A stretch of 64,000 nucleotides of DNA from Mucilaginibacter ginkgonis (GTDB taxonomy: Bacteria; Bacteroidota; Bacteroidia; Sphingobacteriales; Sphingobacteriaceae): positions 1,612,001-1,676,000 of the forward strand of contig NZ_CP066775.1 in assembly GCF_009754905.2 (NCBI RefSeq). Reading direction: 5' to 3'. The notes below the pieces were generated by a model. It was not told the DNA's origin, did no database searches, and saw only the letters and a program-made list of their open reading frames with translations. Within the stretch, counting starts at the first letter, position 1, and each line of letters starts with the position of its first letter. The position numbers and the translations under genes are program-made. Positions 34,870 through 43,881 of the stretch are shown here, piece by piece.

Positions 34870-35493
34870 ATGAAAAAGAATTATGTATCAAACTCGCAAG
34901 AGTCTGTACGGATGTTTAAAAGCGACTTTCTGGAAAGTTTGTCTAAGGTGCATTTCTTTGTGCCGATCATCATCTTTTTACCGGTTATTCTTATTTGCAC
35001 TTACATGGCTTTGTTCGATACCCAAATGAGTATAGGTCGTTACGCCGTGCTTTTTTTTGGCGGGCTTTTTATCTGGACATTCACCGAATACATTTTACAC
35101 CGCTTTGTGTTTCATTATGTGCCTAAGGCGGAATGGGCTTTGCGTTTGCACTTCATATTTCATGGCGTACATCATGATTACCCGAGTGATGCGAAACGTT
35201 TGGTTATGCCACCATCTGCAAGTATCCCCTTAGCCACCGGCTTTTTCTTTTTATTCCGTGCACTGCTGCCTTTTCATACTGATGTGCTTGGTTTCTTTCC
35301 CGGTTTCATCTTAGGCTACTTAGTTTATGATATTGGCCATTACGCCATCCACCACTTTAATTTTAAAGGCGGTATCTGGAAAACTATTAAGAGGCACCAT
35401 ATGCTGCATCATTATCAAGATCCTTCAAAAGGTTATGGTGTAAGCTCTGCTCTGTGGGACAAAGTTTTCCGTTCGGATTTTGATAAACAATAA
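34870..35493 (+). CDS. fatty-acid hydroxylase / sterol desaturase family membrane protein
   Basis: The 207-residue membrane protein has the histidine clusters of the di-iron hydroxylase family: HRFVFHY, HFIFHGVHHDYP, GHYAIHHF and RHHMLHHYQD. These bind two irons for O2-dependent C-H hydroxylation. FA2H-type enzymes add a 2-hydroxy group to ceramide acyl chains and SUR2-type enzymes hydroxylate the sphingoid base. The location in a ceramide/inositol cluster makes a sphingolipid hydroxylase likely. The stop TAA shares its last A with the next ATG, so expression is coupled to the AUR1/PAP2-like gene. The ATG at 34870 is used. Confidence 0.88.
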   Translation: MKKNYVSNSQESVRMFKSDFLESLSKVHFFVPIIIFLPVILICTYMALFDTQMSIGRYAVLFFGGLFIWTFTEYILHRFVFHYVPKAEWALRLHFIFHGVHHDYPSDAKRLVMPPSASIPLATGFFFLFRALLPFHTDVLGFFPGFILGYLVYDIGHYAIHHFNFKGGIWKTIKRHHMLHHYQDPSKGYGVSSALWDKVFRSDFDKQ

Positions 35494-36440
35494 TGGCAGC
35501 TACTGCCATTGATCAAAACGCTAAAGCGGTAACGCCAAGGCAGGTTATCATTGTTACCGTAGCCACTATTGTCTACTTTCTGCTTTCGTGGCAGCTTGTT
35601 GGTTTTAAAACAGACCAGGTTTTTCTTGCAGTGTTATTTAACGGGTTATTTTATGCCAGTCCGCTTACACGGAGGTTTATTTTAGGCTTTGCGATCTTCA
35701 TCGTCTACTGGATCATCTTTGATTACATGAAGGCGTTTCCGAATTATCGTTACAACACCGTACACATTGCAGATTTGTACAATTCGGAAAAGCACCTTTT
35801 CGGTATTCGTTTTAAGGGGCAGCTGTTAACACCAAATGAATTTTGGAAAGCCAATCACAAAGTCTTTCTCGATGTCATGTCAGGCGTTTTTTACTTGTGC
35901 TGGGTACCTGTTCCTTTAGCTTTCGCGGCTTTCCTGCTTTTTACCAAGCCGAAACAGTTTCTGTGTTTCGCGCTTACCTTCTTTCTGGTAAATCTAATCG
36001 GCTTCATCATCTATTATTTATATCCTGCAGCGCCACCGTGGTATGTTCAGTTGCACGGTTTTAATTTTATTGCAGGTACGCCGGGTAATACAGGTGCGCT
36101 TAGTCGCTTTGACGATTTTTGCCATGCAGGTGTGTTCAAATCTATCTACGCCAAAAGTTCGAATGTATTTGCCGCAATGCCTTCCCTTCATTCAGCCTAC
36201 CCGGTCATTGTACTATTTTATGGACTAAAGAACAGGCTAGGTTTAATAAATATTTTCTTTGTGGTGGTAATGTGTGGTATTTGGTTTGCGGCTGTTTACG
36301 CCAGTCACCACTATGTGCTTGACGTTGTTGCCGGTATATTTTGCGCTATTTTAGGCATCGGGATTTTTAATGTTGCGCTCAAAACAAGTCATACCTTCCA
36401 ACGTTTCTTAAATTCCTACCATCAGATCATCAGTAAGTAA
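35493..36440 (+). CDS. AUR1/PAP2-like membrane enzyme, candidate inositol-phosphorylceramide synthase
   Basis: The 315-residue protein has six to seven membrane segments and the PAP2-superfamily catalytic motifs in the AUR1 arrangement: YPAAPPWY (near 178-185), AMPSLHSAYP (His at about 237) and SHHYVLDVVAG (His and Asp). AUR1-type enzymes move phosphoinositol from phosphatidylinositol to ceramide. Here the gene is the last of the inositol/ceramide block, which fits. A simple lipid-phosphate phosphatase, for example for phosphatidylinositol phosphate, is the main alternative. It overlaps the hydroxylase stop by 1 nt. Confidence 0.85.
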   Translation: MAATAIDQNAKAVTPRQVIIVTVATIVYFLLSWQLVGFKTDQVFLAVLFNGLFYASPLTRRFILGFAIFIVYWIIFDYMKAFPNYRYNTVHIADLYNSEKHLFGIRFKGQLLTPNEFWKANHKVFLDVMSGVFYLCWVPVPLAFAAFLLFTKPKQFLCFALTFFLVNLIGFIIYYLYPAAPPWYVQLHGFNFIAGTPGNTGALSRFDDFCHAGVFKSIYAKSSNVFAAMPSLHSAYPVIVLFYGLKNRLGLINIFFVVVMCGIWFAAVYASHHYVLDVVAGIFCAILGIGIFNVALKTSHTFQRFLNSYHQIISK

Positions 36441-36576
36441 CAAGTCAGTTACAGTATTAAGTATAAGTTTAAATAAAAATTTTTATGAGCTGATTTACAG
36501 CGGTTTGTTACGATTGCAATTGGTTAGGCACAGGCTTTGATATTAGTTGTAAGATTATTTACATTTATGAAATCCT

Positions 36577-37311
36577 ATGAAAAAGGTTTTACTATTAGCT
36601 GTCATTTCTTTAAGCATCCTTAGCGCACGCGCTTCAGAAAATGCTATCGATAGCCTTCAGTACAAAATAACGCCAACTACACCCGATGTAACTAAAGCCG
36701 CCATCTTTAATCAAATGGCAACTGCATATATGAATTACCCGTCTATTCAGGATAGATCGGTTAAGGCAGAATACCAGGAAAAAGCCTTAAAATATACTTT
36801 CAATGCCATACACGCTTATTCGAGGTTAGATGACAGCAGTAGCCTGCGCACCAGCTTTGACCGTTTGGCTAAAATCTATCGCGACCAACGCAAATACAGT
36901 CAGGCAAAATGGTACATCTTACAAGCAAACACTATTGCCCGCGCACAAAATGATTTGCCCTACATCACAGAATCATTGATCACACTTGCGGGAATCAAAA
37001 TGGATAACAAGAACTATGACTGGGCAGAGGGCGATCTGGGCGAAGCATTGGCTATCGCTTCCATAAACCGCTTTTCTGAGCAACAGGCAGATGTCATGTT
37101 ATCTTACACACGCCTTTGGAGAAATTTGCATAGGCCGCTAAAAGCTTCGCAAGCAGAAGCCCGCTATGCTTTTATGAAAGATAGTATGACTAAAGATTCC
37201 GCCGCTAAAGTGATGGCCAAAGTTGTCACTAAAAAAAAGTCGTTACCAGTTACCGCAAGGTTAGTGAAAAACACAATACCAAAAACAGCGGTAGCCTATA
37301 CATCGTTATAA
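36577..37311 (+). CDS. secreted TPR-like helical-repeat protein
   Basis: The 244-residue product has a signal peptide (about 17 residues, cut near ARASE) and then paired helices with TPR spacing (residues about 38-190, for example RDQRKYSQAKWYILQANTIA and EGDLGEALAIA). The last 50 residues are basic and Thr/Lys-rich. No catalytic motif. Similar modules are found in sensor proteins of Bacteroidota, but here there is no kinase or membrane segment after the repeats. It has its own transcript, ending at the hairpin at 37353. Confidence 0.7.
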   Translation: MKKVLLLAVISLSILSARASENAIDSLQYKITPTTPDVTKAAIFNQMATAYMNYPSIQDRSVKAEYQEKALKYTFNAIHAYSRLDDSSSLRTSFDRLAKIYRDQRKYSQAKWYILQANTIARAQNDLPYITESLITLAGIKMDNKNYDWAEGDLGEALAIASINRFSEQQADVMLSYTRLWRNLHRPLKASQAEARYAFMKDSMTKDSAAKVMAKVVTKKKSLPVTARLVKNTIPKTAVAYTSL

Positions 37312-37352
37312 TTTGCGCGGCTATAGTAGCCACTGTTATTGCCATACGAAAC

Positions 37353-37384
37353 AAAAAAGCAGCTAAAAATTAGCTGCTTTTTTG
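37353..37384 (+). terminator. terminator after the TPR protein
   Basis: AAAAAAGCAGCTA (37353-37365) and TAGCTGCTTTTTT (37371-37383) pair over 13 bp with an AAAAT loop, giving a stem with a T6 tail. The symmetric A/T ends let it work in both directions. Confidence 0.85.
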
Positions 37385-37423
37385 TTATTACCCTATCCAA
37401 ACATTTGAATTTGCGGGTTTAGC

Positions 37424-37431
37424 TATATTTG
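37424..37431 (+). promoter_or_regulatory. TATATTTG promoter element of queE
   Basis: TATATTTG lies 8 nt before the ATG at 37440, predicting an mRNA with almost no leader. A TTTG stands upstream (in CATTTGAATTTG) with a spacer of about 16 bp, shorter than usual. Confidence 0.45.
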
Positions 37432-37439
37432 CACCGTAA

Positions 37440-38063
37440 ATGATAGCACAAGTTCCCGAAGATGGCACCCATCTTCCTTTAATGGAAGAGTTTTATACTA
37501 TACAAGGCGAAGGTTTTAACACCGGTAAAGCAGCTTATTTTATCAGATTAGGAGGCTGTGATGTGGGCTGCCATTGGTGCGATGTAAAAGAAAGCTGGGA
37601 TGCTAGTTTGCATCCGCTTACATCAGCCGATACTATTGTCCAACACGCCATGCAATACCCGGCAAAAACCATTGTAGTTACGGGGGGTGAGCCTTTGATC
37701 TATAATCTGAATTATTTGACCGCTCACATGAAAGAGCATGGAATAACCACCTTTATCGAAACTTCAGGCGCATATCCCCTATCCGGTCATTGGGATTGGA
37801 TATGCCTGTCTCCAAAAAAATTTAAGGCACCTGTACCTTCCATCGCAAAGCAGGCACATGAATTAAAGGTTATCGTTTTTAACAAATCTGACTTTGCCTG
37901 GGCAGAGCAGCATGCACAAATGGTCGCGCCCGATTGCAAATTATACCTGCAGCCCGAATGGTCTAAAGCAAAGGAAGTAACGCCGTTAATTATTGATTAT
38001 GTGATGGCTCACCCAAAATGGGAAATATCGCTTCAAACTCACAAGTACTTAAATATCCCATAA
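37440..38063 (+). CDS. queE: 7-carboxy-7-deazaguanine synthase
   Basis: This 207-residue radical-SAM enzyme makes 7-carboxy-7-deazaguanine from 6-carboxytetrahydropterin in the queuosine/preQ0 pathway. It starts with EEFYTIQGEGFNTGKAAYFI, the substrate-capping region of QueE. The [4Fe-4S] motif follows as CDVGCHWCD (a CxxxCxxC pattern), then TGGEPL, the SAM-binding GGE motif. It is short, as bacterial QueE proteins often are. Other queuosine genes are not in the window. It is followed by the OmpA-family gene after 38 nt. Confidence 0.94.
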   Translation: MIAQVPEDGTHLPLMEEFYTIQGEGFNTGKAAYFIRLGGCDVGCHWCDVKESWDASLHPLTSADTIVQHAMQYPAKTIVVTGGEPLIYNLNYLTAHMKEHGITTFIETSGAYPLSGHWDWICLSPKKFKAPVPSIAKQAHELKVIVFNKSDFAWAEQHAQMVAPDCKLYLQPEWSKAKEVTPLIIDYVMAHPKWEISLQTHKYLNIP

Positions 38064-38101
38064 AAGCCTTAGATTAGGCTTACCAATTATTTTGTGGCCT
38101 G

Positions 38102-39997
38102 ATGAAGGGATTGCGACTGATTGCTTTGTTAATTTTTTTGCCTTTTGCGCTTTTAGCGCAGAGCAATTACAGTTCCCGCAATGAAACTGCTATAAAAGAC
38201 TATGCAAGGGCAAGCTCTTTTGTTGAAGTTCATAAGTATGACGAAGCTGTTTTACTGCTGCAACAGGCTATATCAGCGGATGGAAAATTTTTAGAGGCCT
38301 ATCTTTTACTAGGGGACGTGTACCGCATAAAGCGCGATTTTAAAGGCGCCTTAGAGCAATTTCAAAAAGCAGCAGCCATCAACCCCGAATTTAACCGGCA
38401 ACTTTATTACAAGCTGAGCGAAATGGAGGTGAATACCGGCCACTACAAAGATGCCCAAGCGCACTTGGTTAAGTATTTATCGTTCCCATACATTACCGAC
38501 CGCGATAGACAATATGCAAAAAAACTGACTGCCGATTGCGAGTTTGCTATACAAGCATTAGAACACCCTGTGGCGTTTAAACCGATAAACCTGGGGCCGG
38601 AGATCAATACAAAAGACGATGAATATTTACCTGTTGCTACAGCCGACGAAGGCATGCTCATTTTTACGAGGCGCATCAACAACAACGAAGATTTTTACAA
38701 AAGCTTAAAGGTCAAAGGAAAATGGCAGCAAGCTGTTTACTTAAGCGATCAGATCAATACGCCGTTTTATAATGAAGGCGCCCAGTCTATCTCGCAAGAT
38801 GGTAAGTATCTTTTCTTTACAGGATGTAACCGCCCCGACGGCCTGGGCCGCTGCGATATTTACGTGTCGCAGAAAAAGGGTGATGACTGGTCGAAACCCT
38901 TTGACCTTCCATCGCCGGTAAACACGCCCGGCTGGGAGTCGCAGCCGTCAGTAAGTGCCGATGGCAAAACGCTCTATTTTACCAGCAATCGTAAAGGCGG
39001 TTATGGGGGTTACGACATCTGGAAGTCTACCTTAGGCCCGAAAGGCTGGCAGGAGCCGGTAAACCTTGGCCCAACTGTTAATACCCCTTTTGATGAGCAA
39101 TCTCCTTTTATCCACCCGGATGACAGCACTTTATACTTTTGCTCTAACGGATGGCCCGGGATGGGAAACAAAGACTTATTTATCAGCAGGCTGGACAAGG
39201 AAGGTAAATGGCAAAAACCCCAGAACCTTGGCTATCCAATTAATTCCAGCGGCGACGAAAACGGGTTAACCATTACTGCAAACGGCGCGTACGCTTACTT
39301 TGCTTCTGATAACCTTAATGGCATTGGTGGTTATGATATTTATATGTTTGAGTTGCCGGTAGCTGTTAGGCCACGAATGGTGACCTATGTTAAAGGAACG
39401 GTTACTGATGCTCAAACTAAAAAGCCGTTAGATGCTATAGTTGAGATCATCGACCTGGAGAAAAATCAGCAGGTGTACAAAGATATTTCCGTGCCCGAAG
39501 GTTTTTTCCTGGCAACGTTAGCCAGCGGCAAAAACTATGGCTTGAATATTTCAAAGGAGGGTTACCTCTTTTATTCGCAAAATTTCTCATTGAAAAATCA
39601 CGCTGCTGATAAGCCGTTCATTGCCAACGTTGGCCTTAACCCCATTGAGGTAGGCAAGAAAGTTATTCTTAACAATATCTTCTTCGGCACCAACAAATAT
39701 CAATTAGAGGCAGACTCTAAAGCGGAGCTGCAGAAAATTATTGAGTTCCTGAATACAAATCCAACAGTACGTATAGAAATATCCGGGCATACAGATAACG
39801 TTGGTAATGACCAAGCCAATCAGATACTTTCGCAGAACAGAGCGAAATCTGTTTATGAGTACTTGGTAACCAATGGCATTGGTGCCGGCCGCTTAATGTT
39901 TAAGGGCTATGGCAAAACGCAGCCGCTGATGCCGAACACCACAGAAGAAAACCGTGCTATGAACCGCCGCACGGAGTTTAAAGTGATTGGGAAGTGA
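38102..39997 (+). CDS. OmpA-family envelope protein with TPR, PD40 and carboxypeptidase-regulatory-like domains
   Basis: The 631-residue exported protein has, in order: a signal peptide (cut near LLAQ, residue 20); TPR helices (about 35-150); WD40-like PD40 strands (about 170-420, repeated units such as LYFTSNRKGGYGGYDIW); a carboxypeptidase-regulatory-like beta-sandwich (about 425-515, VKGTVTDAQTKKPLDAIVEI); and an OmpA C-terminal domain (about 520-631) with the peptidoglycan-binding ISGHTDNVGN...NRAKSVYEYL pattern. Such proteins attach envelope complexes to the cell wall and include PorE-like parts of the type IX secretion system; which complex it serves cannot be told here. PorE-like identity is only a possibility. 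Confidence 0.9.
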   Translation: MKGLRLIALLIFLPFALLAQSNYSSRNETAIKDYARASSFVEVHKYDEAVLLLQQAISADGKFLEAYLLLGDVYRIKRDFKGALEQFQKAAAINPEFNRQLYYKLSEMEVNTGHYKDAQAHLVKYLSFPYITDRDRQYAKKLTADCEFAIQALEHPVAFKPINLGPEINTKDDEYLPVATADEGMLIFTRRINNNEDFYKSLKVKGKWQQAVYLSDQINTPFYNEGAQSISQDGKYLFFTGCNRPDGLGRCDIYVSQKKGDDWSKPFDLPSPVNTPGWESQPSVSADGKTLYFTSNRKGGYGGYDIWKSTLGPKGWQEPVNLGPTVNTPFDEQSPFIHPDDSTLYFCSNGWPGMGNKDLFISRLDKEGKWQKPQNLGYPINSSGDENGLTITANGAYAYFASDNLNGIGGYDIYMFELPVAVRPRMVTYVKGTVTDAQTKKPLDAIVEIIDLEKNQQVYKDISVPEGFFLATLASGKNYGLNISKEGYLFYSQNFSLKNHAADKPFIANVGLNPIEVGKKVILNNIFFGTNKYQLEADSKAELQKIIEFLNTNPTVRIEISGHTDNVGNDQANQILSQNRAKSVYEYLVTNGIGAGRLMFKGYGKTQPLMPNTTEENRAMNRRTEFKVIGK

Positions 39998-40016
39998 AAG
40001 AAATTTTATGTTTTTT

Positions 40017-40104
40017 GTCATTGCGAGGCACGAAGCAATCCCGTAGCTATTTAATAAAACAATACGACGGGATTGCCGCGCCGCCTGCTGCGGCTCGCAA
40101 TGAC
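40017..40104. repeat. nested inverted-repeat element (non-coding)
   Basis: Outer arms GTCATTGCGAG (40017-40027) and CTCGCAATGAC (40094-40104) flank inner arms GCAATCCCGT (40035-40044) and ACGGGATTGC (40067-40076). The 88-bp unit can fold as a long imperfect hairpin and lies between the convergent OmpA-family and recQ genes. Such CATTGCGAG...GCAATCCCG units look like dispersed REP/MITE-type repeats. No second copy is present in this window. Confidence 0.65.
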
Positions 40105-40127
40105 AAGATTGTGATTCTTGTTAAGGC

Positions 40128-42320
40128 CTAATTACCCAACTCGCTCATAAACTTAACGCGCATTAACTGCACTTCTTCGCGGGTGTAATCTTCTTCACCT
40201 AGTTCGCACATGGCGCTCTCGATAGAATCGTCTTCGGCTGTTTTAAAGTAATCAAATACCTCATCCTGCTTGTCTTCATCTATTACTTCGTTGATGTAAT
40301 AGTTTAAATTAAGCTTAGTACCAGAGTTTACTATCGATTCAACCTCACGTAGTATATCTTCGTACGATAGCCCTTTAGAGCTGGCAATATCTTCCAAGTC
40401 TAAATGGCGGTCGATATTTTGAATGATATAAACCTTAAGTGCCGACTTATTTGCCGCACTTTTGATCACCATGTCAACGGGGCGGTCTATATCGTTCTCC
40501 TCAACGTATTTTTTTATCAGTTCTATAAACGGCGCGCCAAACTTCGCAGCTTTACCGGCACCAACACCCGAGATCTGTTTCAATTCGTCTAACGTGATAG
40601 GGTAATGCGTACACATTTCCTCTAACGACGGATCCTGGAATATGACAAATGGCGGCAAGCCTTTAGCTTTGGCTAGCTTTTTACGCTGATCCTTCAGCAT
40701 CTGTAATAATTGAGTATCTAACGCACCGGTTGCGCCTTTGCCATCCTCTGCATCCTCGTCGTCACTCGCCTCAATCGGCTTATTCATTATCAGACGGATG
40801 CTATGCGGATTATCGATAAACTCGTTGCCCTTTTCTGTAATATGTAATAAGCCGTACTGGTCAATATCTTTCGACAAATAATTGTCGAGCATGGCCTGTC
40901 TTAAAAGCGACTTCCAAAGGTCCTCGCCTTGCTCCTTGCCGGAGCCGAATTCTTTGATCAGGTGGTGCTCGTAAAAATGCACCTGCGGATCGTCTGTTCC
41001 CATCAGCACACATAGGATGTGATGATCGTCAAATTTTTCACCTAAACCTTTTATCAGGGTTAAAGCCCGGTGCAAATGTTCTTCAGCATCAAAATACTGG
41101 CGTTCCGTAGCACAGTTGTCGCACATACGGTTACAGGTAGTATCGTTAAAGTCCTCTCCAAAGTAATGCAGTATCTGTTTGCGACGACAAGCGGAAGATT
41201 CTGCGTAGTCAATTACTTCTTTTAGTATCTGCGTACCTATTTCACGTTCAGAAACAGGTTTATCTTTCATAAACTTCTGTAACTTATCAATATCCTTTTC
41301 AGAATAAAAAGCTACACAAACACCTTCGCCACCGTCGCGGCCTGCACGACCTGTCTCCTGGTAATAACCTTCCATGCTTTTAGGCATGTCGTGGTGTATC
41401 ACGTACCGAACATCCGGTTTATCAATACCCATCCCAAAGGCTATGGTAGCAACAATAACATCGACATCTTCCATCAGAAATTTATCCTGTGTATCGGCGC
41501 GCACCTTGGCATCAAGGCCTGCATGGTATGGTAATGCCTTTACCCCATTAAGAGACAGCGCCTCGGCAACTTCTTCAACCTTTTTTCGGCTAAGACAATA
41601 TATAATGCCCGATTTACCTTGGTTGTGCTTAACAAACTTGATAATTTCTTTAAGCACATTGCGTTTTGCACGTACTTCATAAAACAAGTTTGAACGGTTA
41701 AAAGACGATTTAAAAACCGTCGCATTATTCATCTGCAGGTTCTTCTGAATATCGTGCTGCACCTTTGGTGTAGCAGTAGCAGTAAGTGCAATGATTGGAA
41801 TATTTTCACCAATATTGCTAATCACCTGACGTATCTTCCTGTACTCGGGCCTGAAATCGTGGCCCCACTCAGAAATACAGTGTGCCTCATCTACTGCAAC
41901 AAAAGATACTTTATTTAACCTTAAAAATTCTACATTTTCTTGCTTGGTAAGCGACTCCGGCGCTACATACAGCAATTTTGTTTTGCCGGCCAGTACGTCT
42001 TCCTTAACACGCGCGGCGTCGGCTTTGGTAAGTGACGAATTTAAAAAATGAGCTATGCTATCTGTGCCGCCGAATGCCCTTAATTGGTCTACCTGATTTT
42101 TCATCAGTGCGATAAGCGGGGAGATCACTATCGCAGTGCCCTCGCTCATCAATGCAGGCAACTGGTAACACATTGACTTTCCACCACCTGTGGGCATTAT
42201 CACAAACGTGTCGTTACCTGCTAAAATATTTGTAATTATTTCTTCCTGCTCGCCTTTGAAATTATCAAAACCGAAAAAATTTTGAAGATTATCAAAGAGC
42301 GACTTTTTTGCTTCCACCAT
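40128..42320 (-). CDS. recQ: ATP-dependent DNA helicase RecQ
   Basis: The 730-residue protein unwinds DNA with 3'-5' polarity in recombinational repair. Motifs: Q-motif region at the N terminus, Walker A MPTGGGKSMCYQLPA, DEAHCISEWGHDFR, motif VI QETGRAGRDG, and the zinc-binding Cys set (CRRKQILHYFGE ... CNRMCDNC). It continues with the winged-helix RQC region and an HRDC domain near 540-610 (KLAKAKGLPPFVIFQDPSLE). A C-terminal extension of about 110 residues follows, acidic and helical, as in other Bacteroidota RecQ proteins. It is a single gene, divergent from manC. Confidence 0.96.
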   Translation of the reverse strand: MVEAKKSLFDNLQNFFGFDNFKGEQEEIITNILAGNDTFVIMPTGGGKSMCYQLPALMSEGTAIVISPLIALMKNQVDQLRAFGGTDSIAHFLNSSLTKADAARVKEDVLAGKTKLLYVAPESLTKQENVEFLRLNKVSFVAVDEAHCISEWGHDFRPEYRKIRQVISNIGENIPIIALTATATPKVQHDIQKNLQMNNATVFKSSFNRSNLFYEVRAKRNVLKEIIKFVKHNQGKSGIIYCLSRKKVEEVAEALSLNGVKALPYHAGLDAKVRADTQDKFLMEDVDVIVATIAFGMGIDKPDVRYVIHHDMPKSMEGYYQETGRAGRDGGEGVCVAFYSEKDIDKLQKFMKDKPVSEREIGTQILKEVIDYAESSACRRKQILHYFGEDFNDTTCNRMCDNCATERQYFDAEEHLHRALTLIKGLGEKFDDHHILCVLMGTDDPQVHFYEHHLIKEFGSGKEQGEDLWKSLLRQAMLDNYLSKDIDQYGLLHITEKGNEFIDNPHSIRLIMNKPIEASDDEDAEDGKGATGALDTQLLQMLKDQRKKLAKAKGLPPFVIFQDPSLEEMCTHYPITLDELKQISGVGAGKAAKFGAPFIELIKKYVEENDIDRPVDMVIKSAANKSALKVYIIQNIDRHLDLEDIASSKGLSYEDILREVESIVNSGTKLNLNYYINEVIDEDKQDEVFDYFKTAEDDSIESAMCELGEEDYTREEVQLMRVKFMSELGN

Positions 42321-42518
42321 TTCTATTTAAATACTGACCAATGTTGCCAAACCGACAATTTAACTAATTTTTTCTATTTGGCGCCATAAGGTGAAGCATT
42401 CATACTAAATATGATATTTCCTTGAAACTTTAGCGGCCAATGGTTGTATTAATGTGCAATTAACACAACAGTTAAGATACGGTTAAATGCGCTGATTATT
42501 TCAATAAAGCACAAATAA

Positions 42519-42548
42519 TTTGCAATTAACATTAGTGTGGTAACTTTG
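42519..42548 (+). promoter_or_regulatory. promoter of manC
   Basis: TTTG (42519-42522), an 18-bp spacer and TAACTTTG (42541-42548) match the Bacteroidota consensus very well. The start codon is 19 nt downstream of the -7 box. Confidence 0.75.
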
Positions 42549-42567
42549 CACAACTTTTACACTTTTC

Positions 42568-43653
42568 ATGAATAAAAATTACTACGCCATTATTATGGCA
42601 GGCGGTATAGGCAGTAGATTTTGGCCTATAAGCCGCACCTCACACCCTAAACAATTTATTGACATACTGGGCACAGGAAAAACTTTAATACAACAGACGT
42701 ACGACCGCTTTTTAAAGATCTGCCCGCAGGAAAATATCTACATTGTAACCAACGAAAATTATTCTGACCTGGTAAAAACACAACTGCCGGGAATATCTGA
42801 TCATCAAATACTTACAGAGCCTGTAATGCGCAATACTGCACCTTGTGTGGCGTATGGCAGTTTCAAAATTGAAAATCTTAATCCTGATGCTATCTTGGCG
42901 GTAGCACCTTCTGACAGCTTAATACTTGATGAGCCCAAATATATTGAAAGTGTAAACCTTTCGATGGAAACCGCCGCTAAAAACGACTGCCTGATTACGC
43001 TGGGTATAAAACCGTCGCGCCCCGATACCGGTTATGGCTATATTCAATACAACGATCAGTTACTGAATGGTGATTTCCACAAAGTAAAAACCTTTACAGA
43101 AAAGCCAAGCCTTGACATTGCGAAAACCTTTCTTCAAAGCGGCGATTTTCTATGGAACGCGGGGATTTTTGTATGGTCGGCTAAATCAATCGTGAAAGCC
43201 TTTGAAAAGTACCTGCCTGATATGACGGATATTTTCGCGGATGCACGCAGTGTGTACAACACAGAAAATGAGCGTCAGCATATCAGTAATGCGTATCAGC
43301 AGTGTACCAATATTTCAATAGATTACGGCATTATGGAGAAGGCGGACAACGTTTATGTGTTACCTTCGGAGTTTGGCTGGTCTGATTTAGGCACATGGAC
43401 TTCTGTTTATCAGCTTGCTGAAAAAGATTATGTAGGCAACGCCGTGATCCCATCAGAAAAAGTGATCATGTACGATTCGTCTAACTGTATGGTTAACGTT
43501 CCGGGCGAAAAGCTGGTGGTATTGCAAGGTATGCACGATTTTATAGTTGTAGAAGCCAACAATACGTTAATGATTTGCCCGCGTGACCAGGAGCAAAGTG
43601 TGAAACAGATAGTGGCAGATGTAAAACAAAAGTTTGGCAATAAATACATTTAA
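42568..43653 (+). CDS. manC: mannose-1-phosphate guanylyltransferase
   Basis: The 361-residue enzyme makes GDP-mannose from mannose-1-phosphate and GTP, the precursor for surface polysaccharides and fucose. The nucleotide loop is MAGGIGSRFWPISRTSHPKQF (in part), then TEPVMRNTAPC, APSDSLI, KTFTEKPSLD and the acceptor site SIDYGIMEKAD. The protein lacks the C-terminal mannose-6-phosphate isomerase domain of fused AlgA types, so it is the single-function form. A strong promoter and a terminator delimit it as a single-gene unit. Confidence 0.94.
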   Translation: MNKNYYAIIMAGGIGSRFWPISRTSHPKQFIDILGTGKTLIQQTYDRFLKICPQENIYIVTNENYSDLVKTQLPGISDHQILTEPVMRNTAPCVAYGSFKIENLNPDAILAVAPSDSLILDEPKYIESVNLSMETAAKNDCLITLGIKPSRPDTGYGYIQYNDQLLNGDFHKVKTFTEKPSLDIAKTFLQSGDFLWNAGIFVWSAKSIVKAFEKYLPDMTDIFADARSVYNTENERQHISNAYQQCTNISIDYGIMEKADNVYVLPSEFGWSDLGTWTSVYQLAEKDYVGNAVIPSEKVIMYDSSNCMVNVPGEKLVVLQGMHDFIVVEANNTLMICPRDQEQSVKQIVADVKQKFGNKYI

Positions 43654-43770
43654 GACTTTTAAGAGCAGCTTTTCAAAAAAATAAAGATCTGCATAATAGA
43701 ATTACATGTTTTAACGTTTAACTCTAAGTAAAGAGACTTCTTTTAGAGGTGATTGTTTTAGAGTGATTGG

Positions 43771-43804
43771 AGCAGGCACGGAAATATCCGGGCCTGCTTT
43801 TTTT
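43771..43804 (+). terminator. terminator after manC
   Basis: AGCAGGC (43771-43777) pairs with GCCTGCT (43792-43798), with an inner CGG/CCG stem, followed by seven T. It is the most T-rich terminator in the window. About 100 nt of leader-like sequence precede it with no gene. Confidence 0.8.
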
Positions 43805-43881
43805 ATAGCCCCATAGACAAGAAATAGATAATGCCTTTTAATTGAGAGTGTAATTTGTTATCATTACCTCAAATTAAGCCC

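Noticed and set aside
40017..40104. Insertion sequence
   Set aside because: There is no transposase frame and no target-site duplication; only an 88-bp non-coding inverted repeat.
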